From positions 62,001 to 126,000 of the forward strand of contig JBCBKL010000002.1 of NCBI GenBank assembly GCA_038521825.1: 64,000 nucleotides of DNA. Reading direction: 5' to 3'. The position numbers and the translations under genes are program-made. The DNA is from JBCBKL01 sp038521825. Lineage in GTDB: Bacteria; Pseudomonadota; Alphaproteobacteria; Rhodobacterales; Rhodobacteraceae. Position 1 is the first letter of the stretch; each line of letters opens with the position of its first letter. Below the pieces are notes generated by a model. That model was not told where the DNA came from and ran no database searches. It saw nothing but the letters and a program-made list of their open reading frames with translations. Of this stretch, positions 19,319 through 27,025 are shown piece by piece.

Positions 19319-19327
19319 GTGGATAAC
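19319..19327 (-). promoter_or_regulatory. Consensus DnaA box upstream of nrdJ
   Basis: The minus strand reads TTATCCACA, an exact match to the strong Escherichia coli R1-type DnaA box, 22 bases before the nrdJ ATG. It lies within an inverted repeat TCCACA-N6-TGTGGA (19307-19324). DnaA control of ribonucleotide reductase is known for E. coli nrdAB. A role here is inference. Confidence 0.55.
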
Positions 19328-19348
19328 TCGACAAAGGGAACCGCCAGC

Positions 19349-21610
19349 ATGTCTGCTTTCGCTGCACCGATTGCCGAACAGATCTGGGACATGAAGTACC
19401 GCTTCAAGGATGCCGAGGGGCACGCTATCGATCAGACGGTCGAAGACACGTGGCGACGGATCGCGCGGGATCTCGCGACCGTCGAGGCGGAACCCGAGGC
19501 CTGGGAGCAGCGGTTTTACGAAGCCCTCGAAGGTTTCAAATTCCTGCCTGCGGGCCGGATCACCGCCGGAGCGGGAACTGCGCGGCAGGTGACGCTGTTC
19601 AATTGCTTTGTCATGGGAACGATTCCAGACAGCATGGGCGGTATCTTTGACATGCTGAAAGAGGCCGCGCTGACCATGCAGCAGGGCGGTGGCATCGGCT
19701 ATGATTTTTCCACCATCCGGCCCAAGGGGGCGGACGTGAAAGGCGTCGCGGCAGATGCGTCGGGGCCGCTGTCTTTCATGGATGTGTGGGATGCGATGTG
19801 CCGCACGATCATGAGCGCGGGCAGCCGCCGTGGTGCGATGATGGCGACGATGCGATGCGATCACCCTGACATTTTCGATTTTGTCGAAGCCAAATCCGAT
19901 GCCGCAAGGCTGCGCATGTTCAACGTCTCGGTCCTGGTCACCGACGATTTCATGGAGGCGGTCAAGGCCGATGCCTCATGGGACCTGAAGTTCGAGGGCA
20001 AGGTCTTTCACACTGTCGAGGCGCGGGATCTCTGGAACCGGATCATGAAGGCGACCTATGACTACGCCGAACCCGGGGTGATCTTTATCGACCGCATCAA
20101 TGTCGCGAACAATCTGAACTATTGCGAATCCATCGCTGCGACGAACCCATGCGGCGAACAGCCTCTGCCGCCTTACGGGGCTTGTTTGCTTGGGTCGATC
20201 AACCTTGCCCGACTGGTCGAAGCGCCTTTTGAAGAAGCTGCGCAACTGGATGACGTCAAGCTGGCCGAACTCGTCTCCACCGCCGTCCGGATGATGGACA
20301 ACGTGGTCGATGCGTCGAAATTCCCGCTCGAGGCTCAGGCTCTCGAGGCGCAGGCGAAACGCCGGATCGGACTGGGAGTCACGGGGCTGGCGGATGCGTT
20401 GCTGATGCTCGGGCTGCGGTATGGGTCAGACGAGGCGGCGGCGCAGACCGAAGCCTGGCTCAAGGCCATCGCCCGGGCATCCTATCTGGCTAGCGTCGAC
20501 TTGGCGAAAGAGAAGGGCGCCTTCCCGCTATTCGACGCCGATCCGTTTCTCGCATCTGGCAACATGATGCATATGGATGACGACGTGCGCGAGGCGATCC
20601 GCACCCATGGCATCCGGAACGCTCTTCTGACCTCCATCGCGCCCACAGGCACGATCAGCCTTTATGCAGGGAACGTAAGCTCTGGTATCGAACCGGTCTT
20701 TGCCTATGCCTATACCCGGAAGGTCCTTCAGAAGGACGGTTCGCGGACCGAGGAGGAAGTCGTTGACTACGCGGTGCAGATGTGGCGCGACAAGTTCGGG
20801 GACCTTGAATTGCCGGACTACTTTGTCAACGCACAGACCCTGGCGCCTTCCGAACACGTCAAGATGCAGGCGGCTGCGCAGAAATGGGTCGACTCGTCGA
20901 TCTCCAAGACCATCAACTGCCCTGAGGATATAAGCTTCGAAGACTTCAAGGACGTCTACATGCAGGCTTGGGATACTGGATGTAAAGGTTGCACGACGTA
21001 TCGGCCGAACGACGTTACCGGGTCGGTTCTGTCGGTCAGCGAAACATCCGAGAGCGTGCCGCAGGTCGATAGTGGTGCAGATGTCATCTACATGTCCGAA
21101 CCGCTCGACCGGCCCGAAGCGCTTGAAGGCCATACCTACAAGCTGAAATGGCCTGACAGCGAGCACGCACTCTACATCACAATCAACGATCTGGTTCAGA
21201 GCGGGCACCGGCGGCCGTTCGAAGTGTTCATCAATTCCAAGAACATGGAGCATTTTGCCTGGACCGTTGCCCTGACCCGCATGATCTCTGCGGTGTTCCG
21301 GCGAGGTGGCGATGTGTCATTCGTTGTCGAAGAGTTGAAGGCGGTTTTTGATCCCCGTGGCGGAGCGTGGATGCAGGGCAAGTACATCCCCTCGATCCTT
21401 GCAGCGATTGGCGGTGTAATCGAACACCACATGATCCGCATTGGCTTTATCGAAGGCGAGGGTATGGGTCTTAAATCCGACCCCAAGGCGCAGGTGGTAG
21501 GCCTTGACGGACCGCGTGGACAATCCTGTTCGAGCTGCGGCAGCTTTGAAATGCGCATGATCGAGGGTTGCATGACTTGCGGGTCATGCGGCTATTCGAA
21601 GTGCGGCTGA
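19349..21610 (+). CDS. nrdJ: Adenosylcobalamin-dependent ribonucleotide reductase (class II)
   Basis: A 753-residue class II reductase that makes deoxyribonucleotides using a vitamin B12 radical, without oxygen dependence. Seen in order: an N-terminal segment FKFLPAGRI, substrate site GGGIGYDFSTIRPKG, the active-site NPCGEQPLPPYGACLLGSIN, SIAPTGTISLYAGNVSSG, and a C-terminal cysteine-rich tail (CSSCGSF, CMTCGSCGYSKCG) that re-reduces the active site. I chose the ATG at 19349 with AAGGGAA upstream. Class II enzymes are common in Rhodobacterales. No cobalamin riboswitch fits in the 93-base upstream gap. Confidence 0.95.
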   Translation: MSAFAAPIAEQIWDMKYRFKDAEGHAIDQTVEDTWRRIARDLATVEAEPEAWEQRFYEALEGFKFLPAGRITAGAGTARQVTLFNCFVMGTIPDSMGGIFDMLKEAALTMQQGGGIGYDFSTIRPKGADVKGVAADASGPLSFMDVWDAMCRTIMSAGSRRGAMMATMRCDHPDIFDFVEAKSDAARLRMFNVSVLVTDDFMEAVKADASWDLKFEGKVFHTVEARDLWNRIMKATYDYAEPGVIFIDRINVANNLNYCESIAATNPCGEQPLPPYGACLLGSINLARLVEAPFEEAAQLDDVKLAELVSTAVRMMDNVVDASKFPLEAQALEAQAKRRIGLGVTGLADALLMLGLRYGSDEAAAQTEAWLKAIARASYLASVDLAKEKGAFPLFDADPFLASGNMMHMDDDVREAIRTHGIRNALLTSIAPTGTISLYAGNVSSGIEPVFAYAYTRKVLQKDGSRTEEEVVDYAVQMWRDKFGDLELPDYFVNAQTLAPSEHVKMQAAAQKWVDSSISKTINCPEDISFEDFKDVYMQAWDTGCKGCTTYRPNDVTGSVLSVSETSESVPQVDSGADVIYMSEPLDRPEALEGHTYKLKWPDSEHALYITINDLVQSGHRRPFEVFINSKNMEHFAWTVALTRMISAVFRRGGDVSFVVEELKAVFDPRGGAWMQGKYIPSILAAIGGVIEHHMIRIGFIEGEGMGLKSDPKAQVVGLDGPRGQSCSSCGSFEMRMIEGCMTCGSCGYSKCG

Positions 21611-21971
21611 TCCGCCGCCTTTGAGTACATGCTCCCGTGGTTTTGCCAACTTGACCCCGGGGACTGGCGTGCCCCAACCGAGCGGGCCGATGTAACGTTG
21701 GCCTCCAGTCCGGCAGGTAGATGATTGCTGACCCGGGCGGACCTTAGCCTTGCAATTGCACGTACAACCGTCGCTAGCCAAATTGGCCGGATGCCCATCG
21801 ACAAGGCGCCGATGTATGCACGCGTTATGATGCGGCTGCCCAGGTTTTCGGCTTGGGCTGCAAGCGCACTCTGTCGCAGCATACACCAGTGCCGCCTAAC
21901 CAAAGTGGCCTGCTTTACTGACGCAAACGATCCGGACCATCATGGGTGTCGTCTAAGAAAGCCTCGGAAAC
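21611..21971. other. 361-base gap without a convincing gene
   Basis: The stretch after nrdJ begins with a weak hairpin spanning the stop codon (GCGGC 21603-21607 / GCCGC 21614-21618, then CTTT) that might terminate nrdJ. The rest is open in both directions for about 100 codons but resembles no family I know. Base composition is unlike the neighbouring housekeeping genes (mixed GC, uneven codon positions). It may be worn-out coding sequence at the edge of an accessory segment. Confidence 0.4.
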
Positions 21972-22559
21972 ATGAACGAACTGAGAGCATTGCGCCACGA
22001 TCTCGATCAGCACGGCGTGCCGCCTACGGACGAAGAGTGGCGCGGTGTTTGCGATCGGGCCGTGCCAAGGCAGGTGCCCAGACGCGCGACGATCCTCGAC
22101 AGTGGTCGGATCGGCAGCAGTTGGATCTTTGTCGCGTCGGGCTATGCCGCATCCTACTACACTCATGGGGACGGGCGATTGACCCTTACGCGGTTCTTCG
22201 AACCGGGGCAGTTAGCGGGGAACGTTACAAGCACGTGGTCGAATGACTATGGAAGCGATGAGCTGACGGCGATCACGGACGTATCCTATGTGGAGATCCC
22301 TCACGACTTCCTTTTGGTGGAGTACATGCAGGGCCAAACGTTTGGCGCCTACATTCGCATGAAAGTCATCGAAACGCTGCGATACGATAAGGATTTGCTG
22401 GTCTGTCAGGCCTTGAACGACCCCGCCGCACGTTATCGTTTTCTCGAAGACCGCCATCCTTGCCTTCTCGAGTTGGCCCTCAAAAAGGACGTCGCGGCCT
22501 TTCTTGGAGTAACCCCTCAGGGCTACAGCCGTTTTTTGCGCCGCAGGAAAGCCGGCTGA
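21972..22559 (+). CDS. Small Crp/Fnr-type transcriptional regulator
   Basis: A 195-residue protein with a cyclic-nucleotide-binding-type beta barrel (residues about 35-125; RRATILDSGRIGSSWIFVASG, FFEPGQLAGN) and a short C-terminal helix-turn-helix (DVAAFLGVTPQGYSRFLRRRK). It ends right after the recognition helix and lacks the wing of classical Crp, as do the short Crp/Fnr proteins frequent in Bacteroidetes. It has no Fnr-type cysteines. The arginine that contacts cAMP phosphate in Crp is not obvious, so the ligand is unknown. It stands alone in the accessory segment. Confidence 0.75.
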   Translation: MNELRALRHDLDQHGVPPTDEEWRGVCDRAVPRQVPRRATILDSGRIGSSWIFVASGYAASYYTHGDGRLTLTRFFEPGQLAGNVTSTWSNDYGSDELTAITDVSYVEIPHDFLLVEYMQGQTFGAYIRMKVIETLRYDKDLLVCQALNDPAARYRFLEDRHPCLLELALKKDVAAFLGVTPQGYSRFLRRRKAG

Positions 22560-22814
22560 CGGGGTTCAAGCGAGACAGTCAACACTGCGAACCTAACCCA
22601 GGTTCACTTCGGGTCATCGCGCGCTCTGATACCGGTTGGATATCCCTAGGACGCGGGCAATCGCACCCGGAAGGGATCCAGCGTGCGGACGGCAATACCG
22701 AACCTGTCTTTCGCACAGGGCTTCAACCTGCTCGTGGAGACTCTGATCCATCCGCTGTGGCTTCCTTTACGCGGTTCCGTTGCGCTTTATGACCTCCGGA
22801 TGGAAGGGGGCGTG

Positions 22815-23306
22815 ATGCGCGCCGCACTGTTTGGCCTTGTTACCAGGGCTGGCGGCTTGGGCGTCTTCTTCGTAGCCGCTGCCACGACCGCGGCCGCTGC
22901 CAATGCGCAGGGACGCCCGGTCGGCTCACTGTCCGATCCATCAGGGTACGCCGGGCGCATCCGGCTGGTCCGCCTTCTCTATCAGCCCTACGGGTATCGC
23001 ATGGATGTACCGGGTGGAGGTGACCCTGTCTTCCTCGATATGACTGCCATCGCGCATACTTGCCATTTCGGTCCGCTTCCCGACCAGGTCTTGGGGTTCA
23101 AGGTCGAGGGGCTGGGTCGCATATCATGGAACAACAGCGGTCGGACAATGTGCCTGACTGCCGAGAACCGAAAGGCCCGTGCGGTTTCGGTTCCGCGCCG
23201 CTGGTTCGGGCCAATGCATCCGCGAAATTCTCGGATTGCAGAACAGGCACGTTCCGGTCCGCTGTACCATGCTGACGCAGCATCGGCGGGTCGTCCGGCG
23301 TGGTAG
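22815..23306 (+). CDS. Putative exported protein, unrecognised
   Basis: The ATG at 22815 has a strong ribosome site (GGAAGGGGG) and opens a 163-residue frame with a clear signal peptide (hydrophobic segment to about residue 33, ending ANAQG). The following 65 residues (RIRLVRLLYQPYGYRMDV, FLDMTAIAHTCHFGP) look like real protein. The last third lies antisense to the remains of a broken esterase gene and is rich in Arg and Ser, so the original end may have been lost and replaced by chance reading frame. I do not recognise the family. Confidence 0.5.
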   Translation: MRAALFGLVTRAGGLGVFFVAAATTAAAANAQGRPVGSLSDPSGYAGRIRLVRLLYQPYGYRMDVPGGGDPVFLDMTAIAHTCHFGPLPDQVLGFKVEGLGRISWNNSGRTMCLTAENRKARAVSVPRRWFGPMHPRNSRIAEQARSGPLYHADAASAGRPAW

Positions 23307-23980
23307 CCCTGAGGGTCGGCCTGATCTACGAGGCTTGCAGCCTCTGGTGTGCAGACCGAGACGCCGATGTAGTCCGACTCAGGAGATCCCGGCGCGCTGG
23401 TTGCTCCAACACTGGCTCCAGGCCCAGGATTTCGAATTGCCCGTTCATTTGGTCGAAAACGATTGGACCGAACCAGTTGACGGCCGCCTGAATTTGCGTG
23501 CCGTCTTCGGCAATCCCTCGTGTCGCCGCCATGGCCGCGAGGTTTTCGCCGGCCGAGGCGCCCCAGGTCGCTATCCGGTCTTTAGCCAAACCATATGTAT
23601 CGGCTTGTGTCCTCAGGAACGGGATTGCGGAGAACACGTCCTCAACTGTGGCTGGAAATGCCGCTTCGCCACTGCGGCGATAGTTGATGCTTGCGACCGC
23701 ATAGCCTTGACCAACGCCGACTGGATAACCTGTCGCGCATTGCCCGACCGCCTGTTTCCGGATTTGAATCCGCCGCCATGAACATAGACAATTGCCGGAA
23801 ATGGTGGTGTGCCCGCTGGCAAGAAGAGATCAAGCTTTTGTCGGCGCGAAATCTCGGCATAGGCCACGTTAGAGAAACGAAGCTCAGCTTATTCCGCGAG
23901 AACGGGGGCGGCACCAATTGGTCGTACGCCAGATTAGCACCAACGAGAAGCTTTGCGAGAGTGATAGAGTGCCTTGGCAT
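23200..23980 (-). pseudogene. Alpha/beta-hydrolase (esterase/lipase) gene broken by frameshifts
   Basis: An ATG at 23980 with AGGAGG upstream opens a frame that can be followed only by switching frame. MPRHSITLAKLLVGANLAY runs to about 23880; then SNVAYAEISRRQKLDLFLP and the oxyanion motif HGGGF in a second frame; then TGYPVGVGQGYAVASINYR and the nucleophile elbow WGASAGE in a third (about 23750-23420). A further shift gives SAPGSPESDYIG, and another gives TPDDPPMLRQHGTADRNVP with the catalytic aspartate region (about 23300-23200). The order matches a BD-FAE/HSL-type esterase of about 300 residues. The catalytic histidine end is not clear. It follows the CocE-type hydrolase by 17 bases, probably one former operon. 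Confidence 0.8.
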
Positions 23981-23997
23981 GACAAAGAAACCTCCTG

Positions 23998-25791
23998 TCA
24001 ACTGCTTGAAGCGGTCGCGGGTCCGAGGCCCAAGTCGGAATTCTGACCAGTAAAGGGAACAAGCAGGTGAGCGTCGAACTCTGACCCGAAATGCAGCATA
24101 TGCAGACCGTGATTGGCGGTCGTGTCCTTTTTGAAGATGGGGCCGTACACGATGTCCCGGCCCGCAATGATGAGGCGAAGCGTCTCGCCTTTTTCGAAGT
24201 GAGTCGCGCTCGGGCAGAAGGCGATCTCGAGCGGGACGATCTTTCCCGGCTCCAACCATGCGTCTTCTTCATTCAGCAACACCGGGAGGTGCGGCTGGGA
24301 CCGGATCGGATCAAGCGCGCGGCGCGCTGCCCGCCCGTATCCCCGGGTGACCATGTCTTGGTCCTGTCCGGCGGCGCCATAGAACCGAACGGACCGGCCG
24401 GCCTGATCCAGTTTGTCAACGAAACAACAAAGGATCATATCGACTGGCGTGGGGTCCTTTTCGTGGATGCCCCGCGCCTCGACCCACAGCTTGAGCTTCA
24501 TGTATCCCGTGATTTCTGTCTCCTCTTCAAAGGTCAGATCGAATTCCGCCTGACCGGAGGCGCCGTCGTATGAAATCTTGTTGGGGGCCGCGTCGGGCTC
24601 TGAGGAAAGCCGGGTGTTGCCGCGCAGATAGTAGGGCCTGTATTCGGTTGGCGCTGGAGGCCAAGACTCTTCCCAGCGGACATCTTTGACCGTTTCGCGG
24701 TCTGATCTCACTTCGATCCGTGCGGCGGGTAATTCGGCAAATCGGGTCGTCTCGCCCTTCAGGAAGTGGTCCATGAAGTCGCGTTGAAGCGCGAGACTGT
24801 CCGGACTGTAATACTCGCTCCATTTTCCACTGCGATGCGTATAGAGCCATTTGTGGTGTGACCGGGCCTTTTCATATGCCCGGAATGATCCCATCGTGTG
24901 CAGCTCATGATCCGAAAAGGATGCGCATAAAAGCATTGGAACCGTAATGTTTTCAAGCGGCGGTACTTTGGCCTTCCAGTATTCATCGTAGGTTGGGTGC
25001 AGCTTCAAGATGTCAGGCGGTGTCCCTTCTTCTACTGAAAGGAATTCCGCAAGCGGAATGTTCAAGGAGCCCTTTACCTCCGTATGCCACCAGAAGTTCA
25101 GGAAACCCCGGTCCGGAACACCGCCGCGGCAGGCAACGTCCTGGTAGATGTCGGACAGCCCTTCCCACGGGATGATGCACTTCAGGGCTGCTGGCAGCAC
25201 CTCCTCGTCCGGCGCGGCGGCGGCAAGGTATTGGCTGATGCAAAGGAAGCTGACACCGCAAAGGCCAACACCCCCTGTACACCAGTCTTGCGCGCCAACC
25301 CATTCAATGGCCTCGCGAAAGCATGCCCCTTGATGCGCCGATACGATTGACGCTGGCCCGCCACTGTTGGCAAAACCCGGGAGATTGAGATTAACGACCG
25401 TGTAACCGGCTGGGACCCAGAAATTGGGATCCGGGGATTCCCAACTCGTTAACGTCGAGAAGGACGGTGTCTTGCCCGATTGCGGAAGCAATCGGTATTG
25501 TTTCGGGGGACCGCCAAGCGGCGTTCTCTTGAGGGCCGGAAGCAGGTGGTTGTCGTACGGATGCGCACACATGACGACCGGGGAAGGTCGACCTTCGGCT
25601 TGGCGTTGGCGGGACTCGAAAATGTTTGCGGTGAGCGTGAACCCTTCGCGCATTGGGATTTTCACGTCGTACCGCGGGATCACATCCGGCGCAGGCTCGA
25701 CAAGTTCACAATCGGGTCGAAAAATCTGGCCGCTCGCGATAGCGCGTCGCAGTATTGGCCAGGCTGCTTTGAGAGTCGCGAGTCCGCTCAC
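23998..25791 (-). CDS. CocE/NonD family hydrolase (X-Pro dipeptidyl-peptidase fold)
   Basis: A 597-residue serine hydrolase. The alpha/beta-hydrolase core has nucleophile S181 in GVSFLCISQ, a probable acid residue in SFSDHELHTMGS (about 308) and histidine in THRSGKW (about 337). A C-terminal jelly-roll PepX_C domain follows (from about residue 365: FDLTFEEETEITGYMKLKL). The family cleaves acyl esters, amides or prolyl peptides; the substrate cannot be told. It starts at a GTG with a strong GGAGGAGGGG site. It has no signal peptide and so is probably cytoplasmic. Unlike its downstream neighbour it is intact. Confidence 0.88.
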   Translation of the reverse strand: MSGLATLKAAWPILRRAIASGQIFRPDCELVEPAPDVIPRYDVKIPMREGFTLTANIFESRQRQAEGRPSPVVMCAHPYDNHLLPALKRTPLGGPPKQYRLLPQSGKTPSFSTLTSWESPDPNFWVPAGYTVVNLNLPGFANSGGPASIVSAHQGACFREAIEWVGAQDWCTGGVGLCGVSFLCISQYLAAAAPDEEVLPAALKCIIPWEGLSDIYQDVACRGGVPDRGFLNFWWHTEVKGSLNIPLAEFLSVEEGTPPDILKLHPTYDEYWKAKVPPLENITVPMLLCASFSDHELHTMGSFRAYEKARSHHKWLYTHRSGKWSEYYSPDSLALQRDFMDHFLKGETTRFAELPAARIEVRSDRETVKDVRWEESWPPAPTEYRPYYLRGNTRLSSEPDAAPNKISYDGASGQAEFDLTFEEETEITGYMKLKLWVEARGIHEKDPTPVDMILCCFVDKLDQAGRSVRFYGAAGQDQDMVTRGYGRAARRALDPIRSQPHLPVLLNEEDAWLEPGKIVPLEIAFCPSATHFEKGETLRLIIAGRDIVYGPIFKKDTTANHGLHMLHFGSEFDAHLLVPFTGQNSDLGLGPATASSS

Positions 25792-25943
25792 CGATTTACC
25801 CCCCTCCTCCGTTGATCACTAACAGACGGATCCTGGTCATATGATGAACCTCGGTTCACTCGAGCGGGCAAAATGCAATGGCGGTTCGGCTGTCTTTAAT
25901 TAGGCTGTTTGAGGGGTGAACTTGATGACGTCCCGATCGACAT

Positions 25944-25959
25944 TTTGGTTCAAACCAAA
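25944..25959. promoter_or_regulatory. Inverted repeat, candidate operator
   Basis: TTTGGTT-CA-AACCAAA, a perfect 7-bp inverted repeat with a two-base spacer, lies in the 240-base region between the divergent hydrolase (start 25791) and the lpxR-like gene (start 26032). It is too short and T-poor for a terminator and has the form of a dimeric repressor site. The regulator is unknown. Confidence 0.4.
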
Positions 25960-26031
25960 TTTCGCGATGGAGAGGCTGCACTGCAAGCCTATTTGCCATT
26001 ACACATTCGATAGCAGCGAAAGGCTGATCGA

Positions 26032-26943
26032 ATGCGCGTTGTCGTCATTATTCTTTTATCCCTGACGGCGGCGTCATTTGCCGAAGCCGCAGGACGAGAG
26101 CGGCTTGGCCAGGGCTATCTTGTGACAAACGACACGTTTGGCGACTTCTACGACCGCTGGCGGACGGCATCAGTCAACTACTCGGTGGTTTGGGGCTCGT
26201 CGTGGTCAGGACGCCCGCCCGAAGTGTTCGGCGATATGGTCGAATTGCGCCTGATGGGCCAGATCATTTCACCTGCCAACATCACCGCTCCATTCTCGTC
26301 CGACCGGCGCTATGCCGCGGCATTGTCGGTGGGCGCGCATACCCATTTCACTGTGAAGCAGTGGGATATTTCCCTTGGTGCCGACCTTGTTGTGACTGGG
26401 CCATCGACCGGCTTGGGGTCCCTGCAAAGCGATTTTCATCGCTTCCTTGGTGAAACGCCGCCTTCGCAGGCAGTGCTTGATGCGCAGATCGAGGATGCTA
26501 TTTATCCGACCGCAGTCGTTGAGGTCGCACAGACGTTTCTGGTATCGCCCTCTATCGCCGTCCGTCCCTTTATCGAGGGTCGCGCCGGGGTCGAGACCTT
26601 GGCCCGTGCGGGTGTCGATCTCGAGCTCGGGCGGCGTGCTGTAGGCGGATGGCGCGTTCGAGATCCGGTAACCGGCCAACGCTACGAACTGATCCGCGCC
26701 AGCAGTGCCGGTTGGCGGGTGCTGATAGGCGCCGACATCGCACATGTCTTCGACAGTGCTTATTTGCCGTCCGGCACCGGCCCGGATTTAAGGGAAGACC
26801 GCGCGCGGGTCCGCATCGGCTTCGACCGGACAGGAAGAAACCACAACCAGGCGTTTTTTGGTCTTACCTGGCTGGGCGAAGAATTCATCGGCCAACCCGA
26901 AGCTCAGATCGTGGGCTCGTTGCAGCTCAGCTTCCGCTTCTGA
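26032..26943 (+). CDS. LpxR-family outer-membrane lipid A deacylase
   Basis: A 303-residue outer-membrane beta-barrel of the LpxR (DUF2219) family, whose founding member removes the 3'-acyloxyacyl group from lipid A at the outer leaflet. A signal peptide (residues 1-19, ending AEA) precedes the conserved N-terminal catalytic patch VTNDTFGDFYDRW (Asn and Asp of the active site), with YDRWRTASVNYSVVW matching the usual D-R-x-Y-T-x-G region, though the Thr/Gly part is changed. The chain ends in phenylalanine (QLSFRF), the standard barrel signal. Neighbours give no pathway link, but the PAP2/LpxQ-like gene at 52128 may act on the same lipid. Confidence 0.75.
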   Translation: MRVVVIILLSLTAASFAEAAGRERLGQGYLVTNDTFGDFYDRWRTASVNYSVVWGSSWSGRPPEVFGDMVELRLMGQIISPANITAPFSSDRRYAAALSVGAHTHFTVKQWDISLGADLVVTGPSTGLGSLQSDFHRFLGETPPSQAVLDAQIEDAIYPTAVVEVAQTFLVSPSIAVRPFIEGRAGVETLARAGVDLELGRRAVGGWRVRDPVTGQRYELIRASSAGWRVLIGADIAHVFDSAYLPSGTGPDLREDRARVRIGFDRTGRNHNQAFFGLTWLGEEFIGQPEAQIVGSLQLSFRF

Positions 26944-27025
26944 ACCAAACAGGACTTTTTGGGGCTTTGCGCCGATTCTCTGGTCTGTTAACATTTTGTT
27001 AAGAAAAAACACGGGCAGGCAGGCA

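Noticed and set aside
19256..19348. Cobalamin riboswitch before the B12-dependent reductase
   Set aside because: The 93-base gap is too short for the aptamer and shows no B12-box sequence.
18956..19348. N-terminal extension of nrdJ by about 130 codons
   Set aside because: The extension is antisense to the DUF1489 gene, lacks homology to reductases, and a good ribosome site precedes the ATG at 19349.
21592..21903. Minus-strand open frame in the gap after nrdJ, considered as a transposase fragment
   Set aside because: Part of it is antisense to the nrdJ end; no DDE or other transposase motif and no terminal repeats were seen.
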